Assembly (NCBI GenBank): GCA_020049495.1 | Contig: JAIFKU010000088.1 | Location: forward strand, 1-64,000 | Length of the DNA: 64,000 nt | Direction: 5' to 3' | Source of the DNA: Accumulibacter sp. | GTDB taxonomy: Bacteria > Pseudomonadota > Gammaproteobacteria > Burkholderiales > Rhodocyclaceae | Part shown: positions 9,209-19,769 of the stretch, in pieces | How positions within the stretch are numbered: position 1 is the first letter of the stretch | How the letters are laid out: each line of letters starts with the position of its first letter | Program-made: the position numbers and the translations under genes | The notes under the pieces: model-generated | Told to the model about the DNA's origin: nothing | The model's input: only the letters and a program-made list of their open reading frames with translations | Database searches by the model: none

Positions 9209-11974
9209 TCAAGTTGGCGGCAGCAGCGTCAACGACGCCGACTGACGCGGGTCCTTATTCAAGAACCGCTCAACCCAGAACTGGCCGGAACGCGAACTGG
9301 TGACTGCGCCAAACAATCGCGCATCATTTTCAAGGCCCGCCGCAAACCCGCCGGCGTAGCCGGCTTGCATCGCCTCCAGAGCGACCCGACCCGCGTAGGC
9401 GCGCGCGGCTTTCAGGTCGCCAGCCGTGCCTTCATCAGGGGCGGGTGCGGCGAGCAGCCACGCGGTCTTTTTCGAGGACAGCAGTTCCGAAAGCTCGCCC
9501 ATTTGAGCGGCCGACAGACGATCCCAATCACGGCACGGAAGATCGATTTCACCCTCCGCAATCCGAAGCGCGGTTATGAACGCCAAACGCAAGGCGCTTG
9601 CCGCCGGACAGAACGCATCCGCCAGCCCGACAGAAACAGCGCGATGGCCATCGATCGGCTCTCCGTTCAGGGCGAGTTCAGCCGCCTTCCGGGGTCCGAT
9701 CAGTCTGGGCAGGCGCTGCATGCCGCCGTAACCTGGCATGATGCCCAGCTTGATTTCAGGCTGCCCCAACAGCGCATTCTCGGTAACAATCCGATAGTGA
9801 GCGCTCATCGCAAATTCGTTTCCGCCACCCAGGGCGACGCCATCGACCAGCGCAACGACAGGGACGCGTAAGCGCTCCATACGGCCAAAGACTTCGATGA
9901 CTTTCGCCGCGAGCCCGCCAACAACGTGTGCACTTGCCCCGAGGAATCCGGCGATGTCGGCGCCGGCCATGAACGCGCGGCCATACCCTCGAAGTACGAT
10001 GGCGCGGACCGGATTCCCTTTTATTGTTCCAGCAATTTCGACCTCGGCAACGATCTCCTCGAGTTGCGCTAGCAAGCTTTCACTCAGCGCATTCAGAGCA
10101 TCGGGCCGAGTGATCGTGACGATCGCCACGTCCTCGCACAGGCCCACCGACAGATTGCGCCCCTGACCCGGATCGGCGACCAGAAGAGACTTTCCGAGAT
10201 AATCCACTTCGTACTCGGCAATCGCGCGACCGGCGCAGTCAGCCTGAATCAAGGCGACGCCTTTGGGCTTGCTCATCTTGCCGTCCAGCATCTTTTGCTG
10301 GATTTCAGGCAGACCGGCTAGGCTTGTTATCTCCAGGTCGCTCTGGTCCATCACAATGCGCTTGTCCGCGAGCAGTCGGAGCACCTCCTGGGCTTGCCCG
10401 GCGCGGTACATGTGCGACCCGCATATGGAAAGGTTGAAGTCGCCTTTCACAATGATCCAGCTGGACGGCATTTCGTCCCGTTCGTTGTAGTCGCGGGCGA
10501 GGAAGGCAGACAGATGAAGGGTGCTCTGATCCGGCCGGTCAACGACGAAGTCGGGGCTGATGCCCGGACCGAACACCTGACGCACCGCAACGGCCAGTTC
10601 TCGCGCCGACTGCATGAAGTCCGGCCAATACTCCGGGTTCGGTGCGCCGGCGTCGGTAAGGGGATCCGGCATATCGTCGAGCAAGGAAAATTGATCCCGG
10701 TCGATAAGGTGTGTTTCCGCAATGCCCAGTTTCAGTAGATTCTGGATGCCTTTGGCGTCCTGTTTCCTGGAGGCAATGACGACGATCTCGGCACCACGCT
10801 GTAATGCCGCCCGGACAAATTCGGCCGCGTACGCGTCGGCACCCCAGACCAGTCCTCTGCGTCCGGGCAATAGCGACATTTCGTCAAAGATCGTCTCGGG
10901 CGAACCGTTGCGGAAAGCGATCTGCTTTTGCCGCATCCACACCCAGCGTGCATCGAAAACGTAGCGATTCTTTCCGTAGAAGAACGTCTCCTTGTATTCC
11001 CCTTTGAGGCCACTCCCCGTTGCTCCGAAGAACGCCAGATGTCCGCCATCGGCAAGCGCGGAAACCAGGAGCGGAAAATTCCGGCCGCCCGTATGCTCAA
11101 AAACCTTATCGATAAGTCGTCCTTTGTTGGCCACACAGACCGCTTGCCGAAAAGGCTCCGTAAGCTGACGCCAGGCGCTGAAGTCCTCGTCCGGCGACAA
11201 GACTCTGAACATCTCTGCAGGCAAGGTGCGACGATCAATAAAGGCGTCGGCGATGCCACGCTCGATCAGCGACTTTGCAAGTTCCGGACTGGATCCGAAA
11301 AGGATGACGCGCGCACCGAGAAGCTTGGCGATCTGTGCGCCGGGAAAGCTTGTACCTCTACCGCCACCCATCAGGAGAATGGAATCGCCGGGGCGAACCG
11401 CCAGCAATTGCACGACCGCGCGATACGCCGTGCCATAAGTCAGAAGCATCGCGGCAAGCTGCTCGGGGGAATGCTGCTTAAGTGCCTCTGGAATCAGAAT
11501 CGCATGTTGCTGGTCGATGGCCACGAACTGACCGTTGAAGCCATCATGCGTCTCGTAACCACGGATGTTCTGCTGCAACGTCCATGCATCGAGGATAACG
11601 GCTTGACCAAGACGAGGCGATTTCACCGCCGGTCCGGCATCAACCACGATGCCTAATGCATCGCTCCCCGGAATGTGGATCGTCGCCGGGTCCACCCGCC
11701 CGAACACCGGAACGGGCAAGCCGAGGGCAGCAAAATTCGTGTTGAAATTGGGTCCCGAGGCGAGAACGCTGACCAGCACCTTGTTGGCATCTTCGGGCCG
11801 CAATCTGGGCGTTGGAACCGATTCCATGCCAATCACTTCCGCGGGTGCGCCATAGCGGTCGCGATGTATGGTCAAGGCCTCCATGCGATCGGGAATTGCC
11901 ATCGCAATTGTGGGCGACTGACCGAGCAACCACTGGTCAGTCGAACGAGTTTCCATGATGTTTTCCTCTCCCAT
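9209..11974 (-). CDS. Fusion protein: tandem zinc-type medium-chain dehydrogenase/reductase (crotonyl-CoA-reductase-like) plus C-terminal enoyl-CoA hydratase/isomerase
   Basis: 921 aa in one frame; N-part has MDR features (VLVSVLASGPNFNTNFAALG, PGSDALGIVVDAG, GDSILLMGGGRGTSFPGAQIAKLLGARVI), C-part has crotonase motifs (GYGRAFMAGADIAGF, ALVDGVALGGGNEFAMSAHYRIV, LGQPEIKLGIMPGYGGMQRLPRLIG). Confidence 0.85.
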   Translation of the reverse strand: MGEENIMETRSTDQWLLGQSPTIAMAIPDRMEALTIHRDRYGAPAEVIGMESVPTPRLRPEDANKVLVSVLASGPNFNTNFAALGLPVPVFGRVDPATIHIPGSDALGIVVDAGPAVKSPRLGQAVILDAWTLQQNIRGYETHDGFNGQFVAIDQQHAILIPEALKQHSPEQLAAMLLTYGTAYRAVVQLLAVRPGDSILLMGGGRGTSFPGAQIAKLLGARVILFGSSPELAKSLIERGIADAFIDRRTLPAEMFRVLSPDEDFSAWRQLTEPFRQAVCVANKGRLIDKVFEHTGGRNFPLLVSALADGGHLAFFGATGSGLKGEYKETFFYGKNRYVFDARWVWMRQKQIAFRNGSPETIFDEMSLLPGRRGLVWGADAYAAEFVRAALQRGAEIVVIASRKQDAKGIQNLLKLGIAETHLIDRDQFSLLDDMPDPLTDAGAPNPEYWPDFMQSARELAVAVRQVFGPGISPDFVVDRPDQSTLHLSAFLARDYNERDEMPSSWIIVKGDFNLSICGSHMYRAGQAQEVLRLLADKRIVMDQSDLEITSLAGLPEIQQKMLDGKMSKPKGVALIQADCAGRAIAEYEVDYLGKSLLVADPGQGRNLSVGLCEDVAIVTITRPDALNALSESLLAQLEEIVAEVEIAGTIKGNPVRAIVLRGYGRAFMAGADIAGFLGASAHVVGGLAAKVIEVFGRMERLRVPVVALVDGVALGGGNEFAMSAHYRIVTENALLGQPEIKLGIMPGYGGMQRLPRLIGPRKAAELALNGEPIDGHRAVSVGLADAFCPAASALRLAFITALRIAEGEIDLPCRDWDRLSAAQMGELSELLSSKKTAWLLAAPAPDEGTAGDLKAARAYAGRVALEAMQAGYAGGFAAGLENDARLFGAVTSSRSGQFWVERFLNKDPRQSASLTLLPPT

Positions 11975-12113
11975 GTTTAGCTCCTGCCGCAGCTTGCGGA
12001 ACAGACGCTGACACAGACTTGGCGAAATATGCCCGCCCGTCCGGCATCCTGTGTTGAAATTTGATGACTGCTTTTACAAGTCGCCACGATTGGGCACGCG
12101 TTCGGGAGGAAGG

Positions 12114-12440
12114 GCGTGTCTGGAATTTTGTGCAAACGGGGCTGGGTTAAAGCGTGGTCATCCGTGAATTAAACCGGATAGTAAAGCAATTCAGAGCGGC
12201 TTTCCAATCGCGAATAGACATCGCGAATGGGCATCGTCCATTTCTGACCGATGTTTCATGACGCCAGGACTGGCTGATCGGTAGAGAGCAGTCATCCCAC
12301 TTATCTTCGAACTCGCTGAGCCTCTGTTCTGCTTCGTCAACGGTGCTGCAGGAATAAATCTGCCTCTATAATCTCTGGGAACACCTTCGGACAATCAACG
12401 CAGGCAAGCAGGATATTCTGTGCGCCACGGCTTTTCGGTT
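12114..12440 (-). pseudogene. Decayed IS256-family transposase remnant with one putative terminal-repeat end
   Basis: Minus-strand fragments in shifting frames: KSRGAQNILLACVDCPKVFPEIIEA, then IYSCSTVDEAEQRLSEFEDKWDDCSLPISQSWRH, then NIGQKWTMPIRD...WKAALNCFTIRFNSRMTTL*, matching IS256-type transposase segments; GTCTGGAATTTTGTGCAAAC at the 3' side resembles a terminal repeat. Confidence 0.75.
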
Positions 12441-12535
12441 TGATGACAAATAAATAATAACTAGACCACTGCGTTTGCATCCGGTCATTCAACACCCCGA
12501 TGGGTCCATGGCAGGTATTTGTATCAAACAGCCAT

Positions 12536-15223
12536 TCAATTACCGCGCTTCTCCAACCACCCCAGTATAGTTTTATACAGTCTCTCCGAATCGACTGGCT
12601 TGCTGATGTAGTCGTTTATTTTAGCGTTAAGGCAGACGTCGCGATCCTCTTCAAAGTCGTTGGCGGTCATGACCAGGATCGGGGTGGTCGTGTTGAGCGA
12701 GGCGGCGCGAATGGCTTGAGTTGTCTCCACCCCGTTCATCACCGGCATCTGCATGTCCATCAAGATCAGGGCGTAACGGTTCTGCCGCGCCAGTTCCAGC
12801 GCCTGTTGGCCGTCCTCGGCGACATCGACCAGCAAGCCGGCATACCCAAGGTGGAAATTCGCGAATTCGCGGTTGGCCGGCTCGTCTTCCGCTAGCAGGA
12901 TGCGCGTGCCGGCGTATTCGGCTTGCAGACGTTGTTTGGCCGTGAGTGCCATAAAAGTTGGCGCTGGCGCGACGGCATCTTGTTTCCGTTTCTTCAGCGG
13001 AACGACGAACCAGAATGTACTGCCTTGTCCGGGGGTGCTGTCCACGCCGATTTCGCCATCCATGTGCTGCACGATATGCTTACAGATCGCCAGCCCGAGT
13101 CCGGTGCCGCCGTATTTGCGGGTCATGCTGTTGTCGGCCTGCTCGAAGGACTGGAATAGCCGCGTCTGCGCCTCAGGCTCGATGCCGATGCCGGTGTCGC
13201 TGACGTCGAAGCGCACTTGCACGGCCTCGGGGGTTTCGCCGACTGCACGGGCGCGCAGGGTGACTTCGCCCTGCTTGGTGAATTTGATGGCGTTGCCGAC
13301 GAGGTTGAAGAGGATTTGACTCAGCCGCAGCGGATCGCCCTTGAGGGGTGCATGAGCGAGTTCAGCGGGCAGATCGGTTGCCAGCCGCAGGCCTTTCTCG
13401 GTGGCTTTATGGCCGAGTGTGCTGGTGAGATTCTCGACGACAACGGAGATCTGCAAGGGGATGTTCTCGACGACCATTCGCTCGGCTTCGATCTTCGAGA
13501 TCTCGAGGATGTCGTTGATAACGCCGAGCAAGTTGTTGGCCGCTCCCTTGGCCTTGTCGAGATACTCGAGCCCCTTGGGATCGGCCATGCGCCGCCTGGC
13601 TATTTCGACCATGCCCATCACACCGTTCATTGGCGTCCGGAGTTCGTGGCTCATGTTGGCCAGGAAGGCGCTCTTGGCACGGTTGGCAGCTTCTGCGGCA
13701 TCCTTCGCGGTGACAAGTTCAACGGTACGCATATCGACCAGTTGTTCAAGGTGGTGTCGATGACTGTCGAGTTCGGCTTCGGCCCGTTTTCGCTCGGTGA
13801 TGTCCATGATGTTGCCAATGACCCTCACTATCTTTCCATTCTCAAGCACCGGATGGGCAGTTGTGCGAATCCAAAGTCGGCGCCCCTTGGCGGTTGTGAA
13901 AGGAAACTCCAGATCATAGGGTTCCCCCTCCTCCATGCACCGTTGGAAGGCGGCCATGACCTTAGGGCGATCCTCTGGCCCATAGCATTCCGCACTCCTG
14001 TTGATGTGTTCCGTAGATCCCGGCTCAATCTCCCCCCACATGAGATCATGGATCCGATACGTTTCTTTCGTCCAATACATGGTTTGTGTTTCAACGTTCC
14101 ACACCCAACCACCAACCATGCTCAGGTGCTGACTTGCATTCAACAAATCCTCACTCTCCCGCAACAAATCCGCACTGCGCCGGATCTCTTTGGCCTGGGT
14201 ATCGGCGATTTCCCTGGCGCGGACCTGACGAGCCAAGGCGAGCATCAACCCGCAAAGCAGGCTGCTGAGCACAATGCCACCGGCCAGAGTTGCCCAGGCG
14301 CTCGCATGGCTGATGGGAACCACGTTCTCACCGGCATGGAATGCCAGTAACCAGCGCTGACCATTGAAATCAATGGTTCGCTGCTGGTAGAAGAGCGGAT
14401 CGATCTTATGGGTGCGGGATGGGTGGCTGTCATAGAGATGGTTATCGGCCTTAACTTCAAGGCCTGCGTAGATTTGCAGATGCACACGCTTGGTTTTGTT
14501 GTCATCCCAATTGGTAAGAATACCTTCCAACAGATCCTTCATCCGATAGGGGCTGTAAGCCCAACCGATCAGCGCGGCTTGACGTTGCTCGACCGTGTCT
14601 GTCGGTGCGCCATTGCGATAGACCGGGACGTACATCAGCGTTCCCGCCTGCACCTCCGTACCAGTCTCTTGAACAAGCTCGACCTTGCCAGACAATGCGG
14701 GCGCTCCGCTATCGCGCGCCTGTTCCATGGCGGCACGGCGCACCGGTTCAGAGAACATGTCGAACCCGAAGGCGCGCAGATTGCGATCGCTAAAAGGTTC
14801 CAGATAGATGATGGAGGTGTAGAGGGCTCTCTCTCCCGCCGGGCGCACCGTGTAGTCGGGAAAGCCTTCGGCGCGAATTCTGGCGACATGGCCAGCCAAC
14901 TGATGCGGTGGAATCACTTGCGAAAAACCGATGCCCTGAACCCCGGGAACGCTGTCTTGGGAACGAAGTTTCTTAACGTAGGCTTGCCACTCGCGGCGAC
15001 TAACCGCATTGGATGCAGCAAAGAGACCCGCTCCGCCCTTGAGAGTGAGCGCGTAGGCATCAAGGCGTTCCCGAATTTTGAGCGTGACCTGATCGCTGGT
15101 AAACGCGAATTCGTCCGCCGCATCCTGTTCAATGGCCTTCTTGACCTCAAGGCTTGCAATACTCGTCAATGCAAGCCCAGCGACAAGTGCAATCCAGGCT
15201 GACAAATACCGCTTCATATGCAA
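12536..15223 (-). CDS. Hybrid sensor histidine kinase: CHASE, PAS/PAC, HisKA, HATPase, receiver
   Basis: N-terminal TM and CHASE-like domain, [20 protein letters not shown]-box, [18 protein letters not shown]-box, [14 protein letters not shown]...ALILMDMQMPVMNGVE receiver. Confidence 0.93.
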   Translation of the reverse strand: MHMKRYLSAWIALVAGLALTSIASLEVKKAIEQDAADEFAFTSDQVTLKIRERLDAYALTLKGGAGLFAASNAVSRREWQAYVKKLRSQDSVPGVQGIGFSQVIPPHQLAGHVARIRAEGFPDYTVRPAGERALYTSIIYLEPFSDRNLRAFGFDMFSEPVRRAAMEQARDSGAPALSGKVELVQETGTEVQAGTLMYVPVYRNGAPTDTVEQRQAALIGWAYSPYRMKDLLEGILTNWDDNKTKRVHLQIYAGLEVKADNHLYDSHPSRTHKIDPLFYQQRTIDFNGQRWLLAFHAGENVVPISHASAWATLAGGIVLSSLLCGLMLALARQVRAREIADTQAKEIRRSADLLRESEDLLNASQHLSMVGGWVWNVETQTMYWTKETYRIHDLMWGEIEPGSTEHINRSAECYGPEDRPKVMAAFQRCMEEGEPYDLEFPFTTAKGRRLWIRTTAHPVLENGKIVRVIGNIMDITERKRAEAELDSHRHHLEQLVDMRTVELVTAKDAAEAANRAKSAFLANMSHELRTPMNGVMGMVEIARRRMADPKGLEYLDKAKGAANNLLGVINDILEISKIEAERMVVENIPLQISVVVENLTSTLGHKATEKGLRLATDLPAELAHAPLKGDPLRLSQILFNLVGNAIKFTKQGEVTLRARAVGETPEAVQVRFDVSDTGIGIEPEAQTRLFQSFEQADNSMTRKYGGTGLGLAICKHIVQHMDGEIGVDSTPGQGSTFWFVVPLKKRKQDAVAPAPTFMALTAKQRLQAEYAGTRILLAEDEPANREFANFHLGYAGLLVDVAEDGQQALELARQNRYALILMDMQMPVMNGVETTQAIRAASLNTTTPILVMTANDFEEDRDVCLNAKINDYISKPVDSERLYKTILGWLEKRGN

Positions 15224-15429
15224 TTCCTTTACCGAGAGCTAGGTCAGCTATCCGGCCGCCCCAGCCTCTTCAGCAGCATTCCCCTTGCGCCAGAGGGGGC
15301 ATATATTGTCATATTATCCTAAAACATCGACTCTCGATGAGAAAAAAATAACCGTTCCCGAAAAGATCACCCTCCGCCATTCAAGTATAAAAGTAAATTT
15401 GTCCTCTTGTCGTCACTGTCGGAATGTTG

Positions 15430-16455
15430 TTAATCCGTGCCCTCCGTCAAAGCTGCGAACTCGACGCAGATCGGATCGCGTCCGGTAGGATGGTTCTGCC
15501 GGGCGTTCAGGTGGCCAGTGGTCGGGTCGATGGCGTAGACGGTCAGGCTGTGGGACAGTTGTCCGGCGGCGATCAGCCAGCGTCCCGAAGGATCGATGCC
15601 CATGCCGCGCGGCTGCGTTTCCGTCGGGTAATGATCGATCAGCGTCAGCCGGCCGCTCTGCAGGTCAACCGCAAACGCGGCAATGACACTCGTTGTACGA
15701 TCCGTGGCATACAGGAAGCGGCCATCGGGCGTGGCACGCAGTTCAGCCGCCCACGCCTTGCCGGAAAAACCGGGCGGCAACAAGCTCTGCGACTGTTTCA
15801 GCGTCAGCGTGCCGGCATCGGCCGCGAAATCGAACAGGTCGATGCTGCCGTCAAGTTCGTTCAGGCAATGCACATGGCGGTTGTCGGGAGAAAAGACCAG
15901 ATGGCGCGGCCCGCTGCCGGGGCGTACATGGGTCATCGCCGGGTCGTTCGGCGTGATACGTCCGTCATTTTCAAGACGGTAGATCCGGAGCGCATCTGCA
16001 CCGAGTACCGGTACCAGCAGCCAGCGATTACTTGCATCCATCAGCGCCGCATGGACGTGCGGCAGATCCGATTCGGTCTGGCTGGCCGGCAACGCCGCGC
16101 AGTTCGCATCAAGCGGGAAAACGCTCAGGCAGTTACCGCCATAGGAGGCGAAAAACGCAACGCGCATCGCCTGGTCGCAGGACACATAGGTCGGGCCTGT
16201 AGCTGCCGGAGTGCTGCCCAGCAGGGTCAGTTCGCCATTGCTTGAGTCGATGGCGAAAGCCAGCAGGGCGTTCTCCGTGCGCGTTCCGACATACAGGACA
16301 CGCTGATCCTGGCGTACCTTCATCGGCAGCGGCGCATTGGTCATGCCCAGCCGCTGGCGCAAGCGTACTTCGCCTGAATGCGGGTCAAGCGAAAGAACGT
16401 GGATTTCCCGACTTTCAGCGCAGGAAACATAGACAACGGTCTGATTCATGATCAA
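15430..16455 (-). CDS. Lactonase family (YbhE-type 6-phosphogluconolactonase-like) protein
   Basis: Seven-bladed propeller with GSGPRHLVFSPDNRHVHCLNEL and LRATPDGRFLYATDRTTSVIAAFAVD motifs. Confidence 0.85.
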   Translation of the reverse strand: MIMNQTVVYVSCAESREIHVLSLDPHSGEVRLRQRLGMTNAPLPMKVRQDQRVLYVGTRTENALLAFAIDSSNGELTLLGSTPAATGPTYVSCDQAMRVAFFASYGGNCLSVFPLDANCAALPASQTESDLPHVHAALMDASNRWLLVPVLGADALRIYRLENDGRITPNDPAMTHVRPGSGPRHLVFSPDNRHVHCLNELDGSIDLFDFAADAGTLTLKQSQSLLPPGFSGKAWAAELRATPDGRFLYATDRTTSVIAAFAVDLQSGRLTLIDHYPTETQPRGMGIDPSGRWLIAAGQLSHSLTVYAIDPTTGHLNARQNHPTGRDPICVEFAALTEGTD

Positions 16456-16602
16456 TGGGCCCCGAAGGAAAAAAGTGCAGCGGGTGGGTAAGCCTTCATT
16501 CGTAACGAACAGAGAACGACAGTGTGTACGAAAAATGAATGATCTTGCCAGTGTTTTGAAACTGCATTGCTGCGCAAGCCCGTGTCACGGTGGAAAACCG
16601 AT

Positions 16603-17124
16603 TCAGCGATAGCCAATGAAACGCGCCGGATAACGCGCAGTCAGCCAGGCCAGAAAGACGTACTTCACAGCCTTGCCGATGCCGACGGCGATCAGCACGC
16701 CGAGTGTTGATGGATTGGCCAGGGAATAGAATAGAATCGCCGGCGTCTGCGGCAGGGGCGACCCGGCGATGACCGCCAGGGCGAACAGGCCGTAATCCTG
16801 CAGCCAGGCACTGGCAAGTTGCCAGCTTGCAGATTCGACCAGTTGCGGGAAGCGGGCGATAACAAGCTCCTGTCCCATGAAATGGAATATATTGACCAGC
16901 ACGGCGCCGCCTGCGCCACTGGCCATTCCGGTCAGCAGCCCGAGCATCAGCCAGTGGTGCGGTGCGAGGAGAACGGCGGGAATCAGTACCAGCGTAAAAG
17001 GAAAGGCGAAGGTCGCAGTCGAGACAAAAGCGATCAGGATTACCACCAGTACGTAGTAACGGTGTCCGGCGCTGGCATCGAGTATCTTGCGGATCCTGGC
17101 GGGGAGTCGTGGCGTGCTGAGCAT
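16603..17124 (-). CDS. Small integral membrane protein, YqaA/VTT-like
   Basis: 173 aa with several TM segments; GSPLPQTPAILFYSLA motif. Confidence 0.6.
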   Translation of the reverse strand: MLSTPRLPARIRKILDASAGHRYYVLVVILIAFVSTATFAFPFTLVLIPAVLLAPHHWLMLGLLTGMASGAGGAVLVNIFHFMGQELVIARFPQLVESASWQLASAWLQDYGLFALAVIAGSPLPQTPAILFYSLANPSTLGVLIAVGIGKAVKYVFLAWLTARYPARFIGYR

Positions 17125-17234
17125 TGTATTTTTTACCTTTACGTGACGAGATCACGCTGTTTTACTTGCCGGCAGGGCGAGCGCAGGATAGTCTCGTTTC
17201 TCGCACCGGGCGGCTGTTTTTCAGGGAGATACAC

Positions 17235-17945
17235 ATGGCTCATGATTCGAAGGTATTCAAGGCATTCAACATTCTGTGGATTGTATGCGCTTTGCTGTTC
17301 TGTGCGCAGGCATCGGCTGTCGGGATCAATGACCTGACAAGCAAGGATACAGCTTCCGGGCTCAAGGAGGCGCTGACCCGGGGCGCCGAACTGGCGGTCG
17401 GCCAGCTCGGCAAGCCGAACGGATTCCTGGGCGATGCACGAGTGAAAATCCCGCTGCCCGAGTCGGCCCGCGCCGCCGAGAAACTGATGCGTACCTTTGG
17501 CATGAAACAGCAGGCCGACGAGCTGATCGAGACGATCAACCGCGCGGCTGAAATGGCCGTTGTCGAGGCCAAGCCGATCTTGATCGGCGCGGTGAAGAGC
17601 ATGAGCTTTACCGACGCGCGCGGCATCCTCACCGGGGGCGAAGACTCGGCAACGCAGTATTTCAAGCGGACGACCTCGGGCGCCATCGGCGCCAGGTTCC
17701 TGCCCATCGTCAAAAAATCGACGGCCAAGGTCAATCTGGCCGGACAGTACAACCAGTATGCGGGCCAGGCCGCAAAACTCGGCTTGCTCAACAGGGAGGA
17801 CGCCGATCTTGACAGCTATGTGACGCAAAAGGCGATGGACGGTCTCTTCCTGATGATCGCCGAACAGGAAAAAGCGATTCGCAAGGATCCGATCGGCACG
17901 GGTTCGAGCATGCTGCAGAAGGTTTTTGGCGCGCTCGGAAAATAG
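17235..17945 (+). CDS. DUF4197 domain-containing secreted protein
   Basis: Signal peptide then ASGLKEALTRGAELAVGQLGKPNGFLGDARVKIPLPE; ATG at 17235 chosen over ORF start. Confidence 0.8.
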   Translation: MAHDSKVFKAFNILWIVCALLFCAQASAVGINDLTSKDTASGLKEALTRGAELAVGQLGKPNGFLGDARVKIPLPESARAAEKLMRTFGMKQQADELIETINRAAEMAVVEAKPILIGAVKSMSFTDARGILTGGEDSATQYFKRTTSGAIGARFLPIVKKSTAKVNLAGQYNQYAGQAAKLGLLNREDADLDSYVTQKAMDGLFLMIAEQEKAIRKDPIGTGSSMLQKVFGALGK

Positions 17946-18188
17946 GAGTCAGGCAGAGGATGCCTGTTCGGTGACGGTCACGCATCTTTCGGGGCGTCTC
18001 TGCGGTGGGTGTCATGGCGGCAATGCAATCGCCCTGATCTTTCCTTGAGCCTCTGGCGATCCATGATAAAAACCATGTACACTTCACAACCAGCGTCACC
18101 AGTCTGAAAGGCGTGCCGGATTGTTGATTCAGATTCAATCCGTAGCGCCCGATGATCCGAACAAATATCCCATCAGGAGCCTGAGCTA

Positions 18189-19133
18189 ATGAAACCCCTT
18201 GTCTTGTCCTTTGATCAATTTGCCCCATTTTTGACCGATCCACTGAATGCTCACTTCGATTTTCACCACGCGGTGGACAAGAACGATACGGCTGCACTGG
18301 AAAAACTGTCCGCAGAAACCCGCGCCTTCGTCGGCAGGGGCGAAACCATCCTGACCCGCGAGCAGATGCTGCGTTTTCCAAAGCTGGAAATCATTGCGAT
18401 CAATGGCGTCGGTTATGACGGCATCGATGTCGCGGCGGCCCGTGATCTTGGTATTGCAGTGACTCATACCCCGAACGTATTGACCGATGACGTAGCCGAT
18501 CTGGCCATGGCGCTGATGCTTGCGGTATCCCGCCGTGTGGTTTTCGCCGATCAGCATGTGCGCACACAGTCCTGGCTCAAGGGTGCTTTCCCATTAGGCC
18601 GCAAGCTCAGCGGTAGCCGTCTGGGCATTGTCGGGCTGGGGCGCATCGGCAAGGCGATTGCCCGGCGTGCCGTAGCCTTTGACATGTCGATTGCCTATAC
18701 TGATATTGCGCGCAGCGTGGATCCCGATCTGCCCTACGCCTTCTATCCCTCGCCCAAGACCCTGGCTGGTGAAGTCGATTTTCTGGTGGTGGCTGCTTAC
18801 GGCGGCCCCACTACGCGCGGGCTGATCAACAGCGAAGTCCTCAATGCGTTGGGACCGAATGGCTACCTGATCAATATTGCCCGCGGCTCGGTGGTCGACG
18901 AACCCGCCCTGGTTGCCGCCTTGCAGGAAAAGCGCATTGCCGGCGCTGCACTTGACGTGTTTGTCGATGAACCCAACGTCCCCGTCGAGTTGTTCGCCAT
19001 GGACAATGTCGTGCTGACGCCGCACATAGCCAGCGGAACGCTGCAGACCCGCACCGCCATGGCCAATCTGGCCGTTGCCAACCTGGTGGCGCATTTTGCC
19101 GGACAGCCGTTGCCGACGCCGATACCTCGCTGA
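18189..19133 (+). CDS. D-isomer-specific 2-hydroxyacid dehydrogenase
   Basis: LGIVGLGRIGKAIARRA, NIARGSVVDEPALVAAL, LDVFVDEP and LTPHIAS motifs. Confidence 0.92.
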   Translation: MKPLVLSFDQFAPFLTDPLNAHFDFHHAVDKNDTAALEKLSAETRAFVGRGETILTREQMLRFPKLEIIAINGVGYDGIDVAAARDLGIAVTHTPNVLTDDVADLAMALMLAVSRRVVFADQHVRTQSWLKGAFPLGRKLSGSRLGIVGLGRIGKAIARRAVAFDMSIAYTDIARSVDPDLPYAFYPSPKTLAGEVDFLVVAAYGGPTTRGLINSEVLNALGPNGYLINIARGSVVDEPALVAALQEKRIAGAALDVFVDEPNVPVELFAMDNVVLTPHIASGTLQTRTAMANLAVANLVAHFAGQPLPTPIPR

Positions 19134-19210
19134 TCGTGAGACTGCTGCCGCGCCGGCCTGGTTTGACGAGTCTGCCCGGTACGGCGGCAGTGCGCTGAGG
19201 GCAACTGGGA

Positions 19211-19684
19211 GTGCTCTCCACCTTGATTTCCGGCCTGCGGGCGGCTTTTCTGCCGGCCTTTGACGGCATCAATCTGGGCAAACTGAAGCCCGGCGTCTCG
19301 ACGCTGCACGAGGTGCGCAAGATCATGGGAGCGCCGGCCATGGAGTGGCAGGATGCGGATGGAACGCTGACCTGGGAATATCCGCGCACGCCGCAAGGCG
19401 TGGTCAATTACATGATCGACTTCGGCGCGGACAAACTGCTGCGCGAAGTTCGTCAGACATTGACCGGGGAGAATTTTTCCCGGGTCAGACCCGGAATGCG
19501 CAAGGATGATATCCGCCGTCTGCTCGGACAACCGGCGCATGAAGTGTATTTTTCCCTCAGCAAGGAACACGTCTGGGATTGGAAGACCCGGCTCGAAGCC
19601 GGCATGGACGGGTACTTCAACGTGCATTTCGACGAAGCCGGGTACGTGCTGCGGACAAGCACCAATCCGGATACCAGGAATTGA
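19211..19684 (+). CDS. BamE/SmpA-like small protein
   Basis: Two BamE-like repeats: LKPGVSTLHEVRKIMGAPAMEW and VRPGMRKDDIRRLLGQPAHEVYF. Confidence 0.65.
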   Translation: MLSTLISGLRAAFLPAFDGINLGKLKPGVSTLHEVRKIMGAPAMEWQDADGTLTWEYPRTPQGVVNYMIDFGADKLLREVRQTLTGENFSRVRPGMRKDDIRRLLGQPAHEVYFSLSKEHVWDWKTRLEAGMDGYFNVHFDEAGYVLRTSTNPDTRN

Positions 19685-19740
19685 GTCCGCTCAGAGAGTG
19701 CTTGCGCGGGCCTGTCATGTGCTGAACAAGGCTTTGTGGC

Positions 19741-19769
19741 TTGACAATCAAGGGCTTGCCGCGTAGATT
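19741..19769 (+). promoter_or_regulatory. Sigma70-like promoter for metH leader
   Basis: TTGACA-17 nt-TAGATT. Confidence 0.55.

Noticed and set aside
13217-14350. 377-aa plus-strand ORF inside the CHASE kinase
   Set aside because: Antisense to a well-supported histidine kinase; no family motifs
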